A stretch of DNA of 64,000 nucleotides from a gamma proteobacterium NOR5-3 (GCA_000158155.1 DS999405.1:582910-646909), one strand, 5' to 3'. Counted from the stretch's first letter, positions 15,368-25,136 are shown. The notes: generated by a model from the letters alone, not told the origin. Translations and numbers: made by a program.

Positions 15368-15880
15368 ATGACTTTATTAAGAACGATGCAGGTGGCTGTT
15401 GTACTCATCATGACCACAGCGTTCGCACAGGCCGCACACCACGAGGGTGGCCACGACGACATGGCTAAAGGCAACATCGTAGAAATAGCCGCAGGCAATG
15501 ACGATTTTTCCACGCTCGTTGCCGCGGTAAAAGCTGCTGGACTTGTCGATGTGTTGTCGGGTGAAGGTCCCTTCACTGTGTTTGCACCAACCAATGCAGC
15601 ATTCGCCAAGTTACCTGCCGGGACGGTAGAAACACTGCTCAAGCCCGAGAATAAGGACCAGTTGACTGCTGTGCTGACGTATCACGTTGTGGCAGGCAAA
15701 GTCATGGCTGCCGACGTGGTTACTCTCGATTCAGCGGTGACTGTGCAGGGCGAGTTTGTGAGCATTGAAGTCGGTGATGCTGGTGTATCTGTCGACAATG
15801 CGATGGTCGTAGTCACTGACATAGAGGCCTCCAACGGCGTGATCCACGTTATTGACACGGTCATTCTGCCGGGCGCCTGA
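15368..15880 (+). CDS. Secreted fasciclin (FAS1) domain protein
   Basis: A 170-residue protein with a signal peptide (cleavage near AQAA, residue 21) and one FAS1 domain. The H1 motif is [17 protein letters not shown] and the central YH is [10 protein letters not shown]. The C-terminal motif is [16 protein letters not shown]1 domains mediate adhesion or protein interaction in the periplasm or outside the cell. A His-rich linker (HHEGGHDD) lies just after the signal and might bind metal (inference). It forms a single-gene unit ended by its own terminator. Confidence 0.93.
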   Translation: MTLLRTMQVAVVLIMTTAFAQAAHHEGGHDDMAKGNIVEIAAGNDDFSTLVAAVKAAGLVDVLSGEGPFTVFAPTNAAFAKLPAGTVETLLKPENKDQLTAVLTYHVVAGKVMAADVVTLDSAVTVQGEFVSIEVGDAGVSVDNAMVVVTDIEASNGVIHVIDTVILPGA

Positions 15881-15947
15881 AGGCTCCACATATTTGCTGC
15901 AGCTATGGCTGCAGCAGCATCGAAAGATCGATCTCGGATGCTGTTTG

Positions 15948-15970
15948 GCCCACCTCGGTGGGCTTTTTTT
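15948..15970 (+). terminator. Rho-independent terminator after the fasciclin gene
   Basis: GCCCACC (15948-15954), a two-base loop, GGTGGGC (15957-15963) and seven T. It lies between the fasciclin gene and the convergent SOUL gene and works only rightward. Confidence 0.9.
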
Positions 15971-16011
15971 GTCCCGACCAAACCTGTTGCTAGTATGCCA
16001 ATACAGAGTAC

Positions 16012-16638
16012 TCAGTCAGTTTGATACTGAATCATGATCTCGTTGCGGCGCAGAAAAGGCAGTGTCCAGGGCGGGTTGTAACGCGCCAGTTCAGGTGCGC
16101 CGACCGCGGTGATGTTCCGCGCTTTCAGCCATTGTCGCAGTTCAGCGATTTTTGCTGCGCGTTTTTTCTCGTTAACCAAGCCAGAGAAACGTAATACGGC
16201 ATAGTGAGCCTGAGGTACTTCACGAAGGCGGACTGCGGGATTGTCGGGTACCGGTAGTGTGTCCATGCTGTATTCGCTGGGCATGACAAAGTGCACGCGC
16301 CACTGCTCACCGACTTTTTCAGTGGTGACGGGGGTGGTCATGTCGATTTTCTCGGGCACGGCCTGCAGGGTGACTGGCGCGGTCATGCTGATTTTTTCGG
16401 CTTCCCCTGAGCGAGCGCTGTTTTTGCCAAAAATATAGCCGGCTATGAGACGAAATCCCTGATTGGATGCGCTATCCATTGCTCCAGGCACCAGCGTCTC
16501 GGCTACGATCATGGGGTCATAGGCACGCAGCTCAACGTCGCCCGATTTTTCCAGTACGGTATAGCTTGGTTCATCAATGGCCATGCTCGATCCTGTGTAA
16601 AACAAAATAAGAGCGGCTAATAGTCGTAGTGGTCGCAC
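16012..16638 (-). CDS. SOUL-family heme-binding protein
   Basis: About 208 residues from a GTG at 16638, which gives a clean signal peptide (VRPLRLLAALILFYTGSSMA) and has AAGG upstream. The frame stays open to an ATG at 16818, but the extra 60 residues look non-coding. The SOUL domain includes YTVLEKSGDVELRAYDPMIVAET, GFRLIAGYIFGKN and the repeated ISMTAPV/IDMTTPV motif. It ends with NPPWTLPFLRRNEIMI, the conserved family end. SOUL/HBP proteins bind heme or related tetrapyrroles; here it would be periplasmic. Its precise role is unknown. Confidence 0.9.
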   Translation of the reverse strand: MRPLRLLAALILFYTGSSMAIDEPSYTVLEKSGDVELRAYDPMIVAETLVPGAMDSASNQGFRLIAGYIFGKNSARSGEAEKISMTAPVTLQAVPEKIDMTTPVTTEKVGEQWRVHFVMPSEYSMDTLPVPDNPAVRLREVPQAHYAVLRFSGLVNEKKRAAKIAELRQWLKARNITAVGAPELARYNPPWTLPFLRRNEIMIQYQTD

Positions 16639-16898
16639 TGTTGTGGGCCTTGTATCAGTTGCGTGGTATGCGCTGCGTGTCTCTCGGCTAGAGCGCTGCG
16701 TGTCGCCACTAGTGTACCCACTTGCGTTGTGTTCCCAAACGGGCGAGTAGGGCTTTGCTGGTCGGCCCTGGTCTTCGACACACTCCACGCTTCGGTTTAC
16801 TCTTCTGTACATACTCAACTATTCAATGACACTCGCGTGCCTGTCGGGTTGTCATAAGAACGTGTGTTGATTCGTTGCACTCAAGGAATTGTTTCGCT

Positions 16899-19800
16899 GT
16901 GAAAATCCGTCTTTTGTGTTCGTTGTTCGTCCTTTTCCTGAGTCAGCAACTTATGTCTCAGCCTAATCTGCAGTTACCGCTGCGCAGTATCGGGCCGGCA
17001 GGTATGAGTGGCCGAATCACTTCGATTGCCGTGGTACCCACTGATAAAGATGTTTGGTATGTCGGATCTGCATCTGGAGGCTTGTGGAAGACGGTGAACG
17101 CCGGCACAACCTTTGAGCCGATCTTCGATACCCAGCCGGTGCAGTCTATCGGCGCCGTGGCGGTGGCCCCGTCGAATCCTGAGGTGATCTATGTCGGTAC
17201 CGGGGAGGGAAACCCGCGCAACTCTCAATCAAGCGGTAACGGGCTGTATAAGAGCGTGGACGGCGGGCTCAGCTGGACGTACCTGGGTCTCAAAGGCAGT
17301 CGCAATGTACATCGTCTCATCGTTCACCCGGACAATGCGAAAGTTGTCTGGGCGGGTGTGCTCGGAGACCCCTTCAATCCCAGCGACATTCGCGGAGTCT
17401 ATAAAACCGTTGATGGGGGCGAGACCTGGAGACAGGTCCTTTACAGTAATCAGCGCAGTGGTATTGCAGATTTAGTCATTGATCCGGGTAATCCGAACAA
17501 GTTGATGGCTGCACTGTGGGAGTTTCGGCGCAGTCCCTGGGACTCGTCATCCGGTGGCATGGGATCCGGTTTATTTGTGAGTCTGGATGGCGGTGAGACC
17601 TGGACTGAACCGGAGCAAGGCTCTGGGCTGCCTGCCAAGCCCTACGGGCGCATTGGTCTTGCTATCGCGCCTTCTGATACCGAGCGGGTTTACGCCCTGG
17701 TCGAGTCGCAAAAGAATGCGCTCTACCGCTCGGATGATGGTGGCAGTTCCTGGGAAATGATCAATACCGAGACCATCGGCAGTCGCCCGTTCTACTTTGC
17801 CGACATACATGTCGATACCCAAAACCCGGATCGTGTTTATAACCTGTATTCGCGCCTCGCCCGGTCGGAAAACGCCGGTGCTGACTTTGAGGTGATCGAA
17901 GACTGGGGCATGGAGGTGCATGCGGACCATCACGCTTTCTGGATTGATCCGGATGATCCTGACTTTATCATCGACGGTACCGATGGCGGGCTTTATTGGA
18001 CCCGGGATCGGGGCGAGCACTGGCGATTTGCAGAGAACTTGCCCCTGGGTCAGTTTTATCACGTCACTGTGGATGATGCCGTGCCGTACAAGGTCTACGG
18101 CGGCTTGCAGGATAATGGCACCTGGTATGGTCCCAGCGAAGTCTGGAATCGCTCGGGTATCCGCAACAGCTATTGGCGAGAACTTGCCTTTAACGATGGC
18201 TTTGACGTCGTTTTAGAGCGCGAACCCGGTCACTGGGTTTATGCGCTTTGGCAAGGCGGTATGCTGGTGCGCGTCAATAAAGAGACGGGGCAGCGAAAGA
18301 CCATTGCTCCCGTCGATGCCGACAAAGATTTGCGATTTAACTGGAACGCGGCCATCGCCGGAGATCCCTTCGTGTCTGGCACCTTATACATCGGCAGCCA
18401 GTTCGTGCATAAAAGTCGAGACCACGGAGCATCCTGGAAAATCATCAGCCCAGACCTCACGACGAATAACCCCGGTAAGCAGTTGCAGCAGCAATCCGGC
18501 GGGCTGTCTATTGATGCCACCAGCGCCGAAAACCACACCACGCTCACCGTGATAGCGCCAAGCCCCCTGAAAAAGGGCTTGATGTGGGTGGGGTCGGATG
18601 ATGGCAGGGTTCATCTCACCCGCAATGGCGGGAAGCGCTGGGTCGATCTGACAGCGAATCTGGCGGGCGCGCCGACGCATGGCTGGATCAAGCAGATCGT
18701 GCCCTCTGGCCATCAGGCCGGCGAAGCCTTTGTGGTGATTGATAATCACCTTCAGGGCGATTGGACGCCGTATCTTTTGCACACCCGAGACTTCGGGCAG
18801 AGCTGGCGGAATGTTTTAGCGGGCCAAGACATACCGTCCTATGCCTTGTCCTTTGCTCAGGATCCCGAGGAGCCTCGGTTGATGTTCCTGGGCACAGAGT
18901 TTGGTCTTTACGTCTCTCTAAATGCCGGCGAGACCTGGGTGCAGTGGACTCAAGGCTACCCGTCGGCATCGACCATGGATCTTAAGATTCAAGAACGCGA
19001 AGGGGATCTGGTACTGGCAAGCTTTGGTCGCAGCATTTGGATTTTGGATGACCTGACACCCTGGCGAAGGCTGGCGTCAATGCCTGAAATCACAGAAGAA
19101 CCGCTGCATCTGTTCGCTCCGCCGAACACCTACCAGCCTGTCATTGATCAGGCCCCCGGGCAGCGCCTGTCGCCGGACAATCTTTTTTCCGGAGACAATA
19201 ATGCGCGACAGGCGCTGATCAGTTTTTGGATTAATGACCCCGAACTTACCTCCGCCACGATGACGGTTTCGTATCAAGGTAAGCCCGTTCGCGAATGGGA
19301 GGCCCCCTTGGTACAGGGGATGAACCGAACCAGCTGGGATCTGCAATGGCAGGGGCAGGACATCTATGGGCCACTCATGAGTCCTGTGCTGGAGCGCCCC
19401 CTGGCGGCGCCGGGCAGTTACCAGCTAACGGTGACGGCAGGGGAGATAAGCCAGACTCAAGACTTTATATTGCTTGCAGACCCCCGGGTCGATTTTAAGG
19501 CGAGCCACTATGCCGAGAACCTGATTTACCGACAGACCTTAGAGAACCTGCAGAAGCAATCCAGAGACGTGACTCGGGTGCTGGCCTGTATGGAGATGGA
19601 ACTGGATCAGACAGCTTCGACAATCTCACAAGAAGCGGCGGATGAATTGCGCAGGCGTATCGATGAGCTGTGGGCGCGCATTGAGTTTCGCGAATTCCAG
19701 GGCGTGATCAGCGACTCAAACAGGCTGTCTCATCGTTTGAGCAAGGCGTTTTACTTTACCCATTCGCCTTACGAGGAGCTCACCGCCAACGATCAAAGCT

Positions 19801-19988
19801 TTTTACGGCTGTTAGAGCGGCAAACGCAGGGTGTAATGATGTCTTTCACGGAGTTGATGACCCGGCAGTGGGTACCGCTTATGGGCGAAATCGGAGCCTC
19901 GCAAGCGCAGGCGGAGACAGCTGACGCCGGAGAGAGCGCTTCAGAACAGCCAGCCGTGGATCAGGCGACCGGGTGCGAGCCTGAATAG
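16899..19988 (+). CDS. Secreted sortilin/VPS10-like Asp-box beta-propeller protein
   Basis: About 1029 residues from GTG 16899, with AAGGA upstream and a signal peptide MKIRLLCSLFVLFLSQQLMS; an ATG at 16875 is the alternative. Repeated Asp-box/BNR motifs include SVDGGLSW, TVDGGETW, SLDGGETW, SDDGGSSW, TRDRGEHW, TRNGGKRW and LNAGETW. They build one or two seven- to ten-bladed propellers up to about residue 720. A beta-sandwich region follows (TMTVSYQGKPVREWEAP), then a helical tail. Such exported proteins are often annotated as glycosyl hydrolases without proof; binding or hydrolysis of a polymer outside the cell is plausible. It is monocistronic. Confidence 0.88.
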   Translation: MKIRLLCSLFVLFLSQQLMSQPNLQLPLRSIGPAGMSGRITSIAVVPTDKDVWYVGSASGGLWKTVNAGTTFEPIFDTQPVQSIGAVAVAPSNPEVIYVGTGEGNPRNSQSSGNGLYKSVDGGLSWTYLGLKGSRNVHRLIVHPDNAKVVWAGVLGDPFNPSDIRGVYKTVDGGETWRQVLYSNQRSGIADLVIDPGNPNKLMAALWEFRRSPWDSSSGGMGSGLFVSLDGGETWTEPEQGSGLPAKPYGRIGLAIAPSDTERVYALVESQKNALYRSDDGGSSWEMINTETIGSRPFYFADIHVDTQNPDRVYNLYSRLARSENAGADFEVIEDWGMEVHADHHAFWIDPDDPDFIIDGTDGGLYWTRDRGEHWRFAENLPLGQFYHVTVDDAVPYKVYGGLQDNGTWYGPSEVWNRSGIRNSYWRELAFNDGFDVVLEREPGHWVYALWQGGMLVRVNKETGQRKTIAPVDADKDLRFNWNAAIAGDPFVSGTLYIGSQFVHKSRDHGASWKIISPDLTTNNPGKQLQQQSGGLSIDATSAENHTTLTVIAPSPLKKGLMWVGSDDGRVHLTRNGGKRWVDLTANLAGAPTHGWIKQIVPSGHQAGEAFVVIDNHLQGDWTPYLLHTRDFGQSWRNVLAGQDIPSYALSFAQDPEEPRLMFLGTEFGLYVSLNAGETWVQWTQGYPSASTMDLKIQEREGDLVLASFGRSIWILDDLTPWRRLASMPEITEEPLHLFAPPNTYQPVIDQAPGQRLSPDNLFSGDNNARQALISFWINDPELTSATMTVSYQGKPVREWEAPLVQGMNRTSWDLQWQGQDIYGPLMSPVLERPLAAPGSYQLTVTAGEISQTQDFILLADPRVDFKASHYAENLIYRQTLENLQKQSRDVTRVLACMEMELDQTASTISQEAADELRRRIDELWARIEFREFQGVISDSNRLSHRLSKAFYFTHSPYEELTANDQSFLRLLERQTQGVMMSFTELMTRQWVPLMGEIGASQAQAETADAGESASEQPAVDQATGCEPE

Positions 19989-20015
19989 ACCTTCTCGCTT
20001 CGTCGGTGATTTCGC

Positions 20016-20444
20016 TTAGTCACGCAGGATCGCCAGCGCCGCGGCGGTGCTGTCGAGTTGGCTGTCGCCTACGGATTGAGTCAGCCGCTGTCCGAGTTCA
20101 TTCATGGTGGACAGGGCATCTTCAAGTCGCTGTCTGCCGGCAGGCGTCAGGGTGACGAGACTCACCCGAGCGTCTCGATCGCTACTGTCACGGGCTACAA
20201 GGCCCGTTTTCTCCATAGGCCTGAGCAGCCTTGTGACTCCTGATGCGGTTCTGCCGATAGCCGTCGCCAGATCCACACGGCGCATGCGCAGTCCGGGGGA
20301 GTGGGCGAGCTGATAGAGCACCATAAATTCGACGTAGCCAATGCCATGCACAGCGCCGAGAGTGTGATCAATGCGAGCGGATAAAAGCTCACTGGCCAGC
20401 CATAGGTCTACAAGGGTTTTGCCGCGGGGGTTGAGTGTTCGCAT
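20016..20444 (-). CDS. MarR-family transcriptional regulator
   Basis: A 142-residue winged-helix regulator. The helix-turn-helix is in LRMRRVDLATAIGRTASGVTRLLRPMEKTGLVAR, and the wing is DSSDRDARVSLVTLTPAGRQRL. A strong AAGGAG site precedes the ATG. A perfect 12-bp inverted repeat lies 33 bases upstream over the putative promoter, so it very likely represses itself. No obvious target gene is adjacent apart from arfB on the other side of the operator. The ligand is unknown. Confidence 0.92.
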   Translation of the reverse strand: MRTLNPRGKTLVDLWLASELLSARIDHTLGAVHGIGYVEFMVLYQLAHSPGLRMRRVDLATAIGRTASGVTRLLRPMEKTGLVARDSSDRDARVSLVTLTPAGRQRLEDALSTMNELGQRLTQSVGDSQLDSTAAALAILRD

Positions 20445-20477
20445 GAATTTATCTCCTTAATGGGTGCATAGTACATG

Positions 20478-20505
20478 ACTTATACTTGACATATCAAGTA
20501 TAAGT
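20478..20505. promoter_or_regulatory. Inverted-repeat operator of the MarR gene
   Basis: ACTTATACTTGA (20478-20489) and its exact complement TCAAGTATAAGT (20494-20505) flank four bases. Read leftward, a TTGATA -35 and a TACTAT -10 element with an 18-base spacer sit in and beside the repeat, so binding would block transcription of the regulator. The length and symmetry are typical of MarR dimers. Confidence 0.8.
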
Positions 20506-20598
20506 GTAGCAAATAGCTAAGCGCTTACTAATCCGTCAGCCCATCTGTGACGGCGATCTCGGGCCGTGTATGCTTGGCCGGTGACTGATTCTCTCAAC

Positions 20599-21015
20599 AT
20601 GGTCCCTGTGACCCCTGAATTCGCGCTCTATCTTGACGACGTGCAAATGGATGCTGTGCGTGCCGGTGGAGCCGGTGGGCAAAACGTTAACAAGGTGTCT
20701 ACCGCGGTACATTTGCGCTTTGATTTGCATCGCGCGAGGCTTCCCGAGCGCGTAAAAGAGCGGCTGTTGAGCGGTCGAGACCGTCGAATCACGGATGACG
20801 GCGTTCTGGTGCTGAAAGCTCAGCGCCATCGTACCCAGGGAAAAAATCGGGAGGACGCCATTGAGCGCCTGGTGGAATTGCTTCGCGAGGCGAGTTTTGT
20901 GCCCAAATCGCGCCGCGCGACACGGCCCACCCGTGCGTCCAGGGAGCGCCGACTGAAGCGCAAGGACATCAATAGTAAAAACAAAAGCTTACGAAAGAAA
21001 CCTGATGTCGAATAG
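20599..21015 (+). CDS. arfB: Peptidyl-tRNA hydrolase ArfB (ribosome rescue)
   Basis: About 138 residues from ATG 20599; GTG 20581 and ATG 20566 are in-frame alternatives. The GGQ motif is in AVRAGGAGGQNVNKVSTAVHLRFD near residue 28. The C-terminal tail is long and very basic (RERRLKRKDINSKNKSLRKK) and inserts into the mRNA channel of stalled ribosomes. ArfB hydrolyses peptidyl-tRNA on non-stop complexes. The length matches E. coli YaeJ (140). Confidence 0.93.
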   Translation: MVPVTPEFALYLDDVQMDAVRAGGAGGQNVNKVSTAVHLRFDLHRARLPERVKERLLSGRDRRITDDGVLVLKAQRHRTQGKNREDAIERLVELLREASFVPKSRRATRPTRASRERRLKRKDINSKNKSLRKKPDVE

Positions 21016-21136
21016 TATTAAAGTCAAAAAAATATAAATAGCAAAAACAGGGTCTTAGGCAAGAGACTCAATGTTGATTGGTAGTCGGTAGCTAGGTAAA
21101 GTCGCGCCTCGTTTCAGCCCTCACTTAGGACCCGAT

Positions 21137-21562
21137 ATGCCCAACCCGCGAGATCTCGAGCGTCTTAACGCCAATCTTCCTGTATTCATGAAGCTCTTTG
21201 ACGGCAAGGTGGCCGAGTTTGATGCGCAGGAGGGTACGGCCACGCTCACCTTCAACGTAGGGGAAAACTTCTGCCATTCCGGGGATATCGTTCAAGGCGG
21301 ATTTGTGACGGCTATGCTGGACGCCGCCATGAGCCATGCTGTGTTCGGCTATGACGATACCGTGGGTAATCTCTCCTCCCTGGAGATCAGCACGCGCTAC
21401 CTTGAAGCCACCCGCGCGGGAAGTCTCACTGCCGTGGGTCGGATTGTGCGTCTTTCCCACAAGACGGCTTTCCTTGACGGGCAGTTGTTTAATGCCGAGG
21501 GCAGTTTGTTGGCTACTACGCAAAGCGTGGCCAAGATTTACCGTAAACCCAAGGACGCCTGA
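21137..21562 (+). CDS. PaaI-like hotdog-fold thioesterase
   Basis: A 141-residue hotdog protein. The helix motif GDIVQGGFVTAMLDAAMSHAVF holds the catalytic-site region, and SSLEISTRYLEATRAGSLTAVGRIVRLSHKTAFLDGQLFN gives the central strands. The family hydrolyses acyl-CoA or aryl-CoA thioesters in the cytoplasm. Substrate unknown. It stands 37 bases before yedK on the same strand. Confidence 0.85.
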   Translation: MPNPRDLERLNANLPVFMKLFDGKVAEFDAQEGTATLTFNVGENFCHSGDIVQGGFVTAMLDAAMSHAVFGYDDTVGNLSSLEISTRYLEATRAGSLTAVGRIVRLSHKTAFLDGQLFNAEGSLLATTQSVAKIYRKPKDA

Positions 21563-21599
21563 AGGCTTTCGTCGCCTGGCGATAGCCTTTTAGTTACCG

Positions 21600-22304
21600 A
21601 TGTGTGGCCGCTTTAACATCACCAGTACGCCGGGTTTGCAGGCGTTGCTGGAGGGCCTGGGTGTGAATCTGCAGCTAAGGGCGCCTGCCTGCAACGTGGC
21701 ACCCACAGAGACTGTGAACCTGCTGCGACGGGACGATGCCGGAATCAGCAGTCTTCAAGATGCACGCTGGTGGCTGACACCCTCCTGGGCCAAAGAAGTC
21801 AGCCAGAAATACGCCATGTTTAATGCCCGGAGCGAAGGGCTGAGTAAAAGTCCGGCCTTTCGCAAACCCTTTGCGAGTCAACGGGGCATCGTGCCCATGT
21901 CATCTTTCATCGAGTGGCGGGGGAGTGCGCCAGACAAACAACCGTGGCTGATCACCAACGAAGCGGAGGCCTTGGCTGTGGCGGCGCTATGGGATGTGTG
22001 GTTCGACGCTAAAGTCGGCGATGGCGAGCCGCTGCTGTCCTGCACCCTGGTCACCACTGCGGCAGCTGATTCGTTCAAGCCCTGGCACGCGCGGATGCCG
22101 GTGATGCTGGCGCGTAAGGACCAGGCACGCTGGCTGGACAATGAAGCGCCCATAGCCACCGATGACCCGATCTTCAGGCCTCACTTAGCCGAGGCGCTGC
22201 ACCTGGTCCCGGTGAGCCGCGCTGTCGGAAGCGCCCGTAACAAGAGTCCCGACAGCATGGTGCCGGTGGGGGAGTCAGTCATACTCCCGGCCACGCGTTC
22301 CTAG
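21600..22304 (+). CDS. yedK: SOS-response-associated peptidase family protein (YedK/HMCES)
   Basis: A 234-residue SRAP-domain protein starting MCGRFNIT, whose Cys2, exposed by removal of Met1, forms the covalent thiazolidine link with abasic sites in single-stranded DNA. Other conserved parts are ARSEGLSKSPAFRKPF, IVPMSSFIEWRG (with the active Glu) and the late PWHARMPVML segment carrying the active-site His. It shields abasic DNA during replication. No LexA box was noticed in the 37 bases before it. Confidence 0.93.
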   Translation: MCGRFNITSTPGLQALLEGLGVNLQLRAPACNVAPTETVNLLRRDDAGISSLQDARWWLTPSWAKEVSQKYAMFNARSEGLSKSPAFRKPFASQRGIVPMSSFIEWRGSAPDKQPWLITNEAEALAVAALWDVWFDAKVGDGEPLLSCTLVTTAAADSFKPWHARMPVMLARKDQARWLDNEAPIATDDPIFRPHLAEALHLVPVSRAVGSARNKSPDSMVPVGESVILPATRS

Positions 22305-22333
22305 CCAGCGCAGAGCGCGCTCCTGTGCTCCCG

Positions 22334-23659
22334 TTAGTCCAGGAGTGCCTGGTAGGTGAGTACGCGAAACTTTTTGGCCAATGGCGTTTGATGCGGGACA
22401 CTCTGGACCATAAACAGCCCGACGATATTGTCCTTTGGATCTACCCAGAAGTTAGTACCGGCCGCACCGCCCCAGCCATAGGCGCCATCGGCACCGAGCT
22501 CTCCGCTCTTGCCCGCGGTGCTCTCGACGATGCCCACTCCCAGACCAAAGCCATCCATGCCCCACAGACCGTTTGAATCAGCATTACCAAGATGATCCTT
22601 ACGCATGTGCTCTATGGTCTTTGGCGAGAGCAGCTGCGCACCATTTAAATGACCGCCGTTGGCCAGCATCAGCGCAAAGCGCAGGTAGTCGTCAGTGCTT
22701 GATATCAGTCCGCCGCCGCCACTTTGAAAAAGGCTGCCGTCCAGATAGGGGCGCGTGAGCTCCGGATCCGCGGGTAACAGCTCGGTCTCGGCGTTAAACT
22801 GCCAGGGACTGTTCCAGTCCATTACCGTCCCTTTGGGCGTGTATAGGGCGGTAAGACGCGGCTGCTTGTCTTGCGGCACCACAAAAAACGTATCTTTCAT
22901 CCCCAGTGGCGCAAAGATACGCTCCTGTAAGAAGTCGCCAAATTTCTGGCCGCTGATAACCTCTACAAGTCTGCCCTGTACGTCTACCGCGACGCTGTAA
23001 TGCCAGCGTGAGCCCGGCTGATAAAGTAAAGGAAGTGTGCCGAGACGTTTCGAGAATTCCGCAAGGCTTGGCGCGCGAAGCAGGTCCGTCTCACGATACA
23101 GTTTGTCCACCGCTGTGTTGCCAAATATTCCGTAACTCAGGCCAGCGGTATGGCGCAGCAAATCACGGATGGTGGGTTGCCGGTAAGGCGCCTTAGTGAC
23201 CAGGTTCCCGCTTTCGTCTTCCTCGGCAAGTGACAGCCCCGCCAGTTCCGGAATGTATTGGCTTACCGGATCCTCAAGCAGAAAGTGTCCCTCCTCATAA
23301 AGCATCATCAGTGCGACGGCGGTAATCGGTTTGCTCATGGAGTAGATGCGAAACAGCGCATCATTCGACATGGGTCGACCTGCTTCGCGATCGGCCATAC
23401 CCCAGGTTTCATTGAAGACGATGGTCCCGTTGCGGGCGATCACCCCGTGGGCGCCGACCATGATGCGCTGGTCCACAGCTTCTTCCATGCGATCGTTAAT
23501 GCGTTGCAGGCGCTCACCTGAAAAGCCCTCGCGCGCAGGGGACGTGCTTGGTATTGCCATAGGCTGGAGACTGCCGTCTGCGACAACGGTTTGCGTGACG
23601 AATACGCATGCGCTTAGCAGGCCTGCGCAAAGCACATGGATGAGAGAGTTTCTTTGCAT
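22334..23659 (-). CDS. Beta-lactamase-family serine hydrolase (class C fold esterase)
   Basis: A 441-residue exported protein from ATG 23659, preceded by a GGAG site; longer in-frame starts are rejected. The signal peptide ends near VVADG. The nucleophile is in YSMSKPITA (SxxK), and HYSVAVDVQG supplies the conserved Tyr. Late in the protein, GADGAYGWGGAAGTNFWVDP carries the third motif. This is the layout of EstB-like esterases and D-aminopeptidase-type proteins rather than resistance enzymes. It would act in the periplasm on an ester or amide. It is convergent with yedK. Confidence 0.9.
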   Translation of the reverse strand: MQRNSLIHVLCAGLLSACVFVTQTVVADGSLQPMAIPSTSPAREGFSGERLQRINDRMEEAVDQRIMVGAHGVIARNGTIVFNETWGMADREAGRPMSNDALFRIYSMSKPITAVALMMLYEEGHFLLEDPVSQYIPELAGLSLAEEDESGNLVTKAPYRQPTIRDLLRHTAGLSYGIFGNTAVDKLYRETDLLRAPSLAEFSKRLGTLPLLYQPGSRWHYSVAVDVQGRLVEVISGQKFGDFLQERIFAPLGMKDTFFVVPQDKQPRLTALYTPKGTVMDWNSPWQFNAETELLPADPELTRPYLDGSLFQSGGGGLISSTDDYLRFALMLANGGHLNGAQLLSPKTIEHMRKDHLGNADSNGLWGMDGFGLGVGIVESTAGKSGELGADGAYGWGGAAGTNFWVDPKDNIVGLFMVQSVPHQTPLAKKFRVLTYQALLD

Positions 23660-23840
23660 ATCTGTGGTTCTCCAGGGATGGGCTCGGCATTTATCGTGCT
23701 CGGGTAGCGCGCTATCGGCTCCCCCGCCTACGCAAGATAGGCAATTGAGACAAAGCGCACAAGCGGCCACTGTCAAGCTGTGAATCTGCAGCAGCTGCGC
23801 TATGCTCCAGTGCTCCGTAGGTGTATGGATTGGAATCGCT

Positions 23841-24989
23841 GTGTTGATTTCACGCAGAAAAATATTGCAGCTCTCTGCCGGTATTCCGGCGATGACCTCG
23901 GTACTTGGTCAAACATCGGCCGCCCAGGGAGTCGGGACCGATTATGACGTGATAGTGCTTGGGGCCGGTGTGGCAGGGCTAGCGGCTGCTGAGCGGCTTG
24001 TCAGTCTTGATAACGATTTGAAGGTGCTGGTACTTGAAGCCCGTGATCGTATCGGGGGGCGCGTTCATTCTGTCGCTCGTAAGGACAGTACGCGCGATGC
24101 TGAGCTGGGTGCTCTGTCCCTCAGGCACCCCGAAAAGGCCGGTTGGCCTGCGATTGAACGTCTTGGTCTCACCGTCGACAGGTTTGCCGATGGCAGCTTG
24201 GGCCTGTACCCGGGTATGGTGGCGCTGGTTCGCGCGCTCGCCGAGTCTTCCACGGGAAGGGTGCAGCTGGACTCCGAGGTGCGGGAGGTTTTTTGGCGTG
24301 ATGGCCTGGTGGGGGTGAGTTACCTGAACCGGGGTCTGAGCAGTGCGGTAACCGGTCGGCGCCTCATCGTGACGCTACCACCAGGTGTGCTCCGTGGCGG
24401 TGCCTTGTCATTTAGTCCGGCGTTACCGGCTTCCAAAGTCAGTGCTTTGGAGTCACTTGTTATGGAGCCCGCCATAAGTGTTGCCCTTCTTTTCCCTCAC
24501 ACCGCGGCTAAACTCAGGGACGACTCACAGCCGTGGCTGTTTGAGGATTCCACCACTCGCCTGCGCGCGTTTCCCGGAGGTCCACAGGGTCATGTGTTGC
24601 TCGAGGCGCAGTTCAGAGGTGATCGCGCGTCTGTTTTAGCACAGCAGCCCGAATCGCTGCAGTTGTCCTTAGCGCTTCGCGCTTTTACGGAAGCTTTTGA
24701 TGTACTACCGATGCTTGGGGATGCCAGCTGGACCGGAGCCGCGGATTGGCTCGCCGATCCGTACAGCCTGGGTGCTGCAACGCAGGCTGCCACTGTGGCA
24801 ACCCACCTGGAGATCGGATCCAGCCTCTGGGATACCCTGTTTTTTGCAGGGGAGGCTACGGCCGATCCGCAGGCCGTAGGTACGGTGCACGGTGCCTATG
24901 AAAGCGGGGAGCGTGTCGCCAGAGAGGTTGCCGTTTCATTAGATATTGAGCTTTCTGGCCAGGAAGACCCCATTCTGGAACTTCTTTAG
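23841..24989 (+). CDS. FAD-dependent amine oxidase family protein with Tat-like leader
   Basis: About 382 residues from GTG 23841; TTG 23844 and ATG 23802 are alternatives. SRRKILQLSAG at the N-terminus is a twin-arginine leader. The FAD dinucleotide-binding motif is DVIVLGAGVAGLAAAERL, followed by VLEARDRIGGRVHS; the C-terminal FAD segment is DTLFFAGEATADPQAVGTVHGAYESGERVA. Flavin monoamine oxidases are usually 430-500 residues, so the substrate domain is reduced. It may oxidise an amine or other small molecule in the periplasm. Substrate unknown. Confidence 0.85.
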   Translation: MLISRRKILQLSAGIPAMTSVLGQTSAAQGVGTDYDVIVLGAGVAGLAAAERLVSLDNDLKVLVLEARDRIGGRVHSVARKDSTRDAELGALSLRHPEKAGWPAIERLGLTVDRFADGSLGLYPGMVALVRALAESSTGRVQLDSEVREVFWRDGLVGVSYLNRGLSSAVTGRRLIVTLPPGVLRGGALSFSPALPASKVSALESLVMEPAISVALLFPHTAAKLRDDSQPWLFEDSTTRLRAFPGGPQGHVLLEAQFRGDRASVLAQQPESLQLSLALRAFTEAFDVLPMLGDASWTGAADWLADPYSLGAATQAATVATHLEIGSSLWDTLFFAGEATADPQAVGTVHGAYESGERVAREVAVSLDIELSGQEDPILELL

Positions 24990-25136
24990 CCCGCTCGAGT
25001 CGGGGCGCAGGGTTGCCGCCGCGTCTAAGCGCAAAGCGGTGCAAACGACCTCGCGAACCCACAAACATCACTTTCACACTGGTATGCGCAGAGGCCTTTG
25101 GCTAGACTGGCCGCTTTCCGTAAGTACCTCATTAAT

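Noticed and set aside
16639-16818. 60-residue N-terminal extension of the SOUL protein
   Set aside because: It precedes a complete signal peptide, shows no homology and lacks a better ribosome site than the GTG at 16638.
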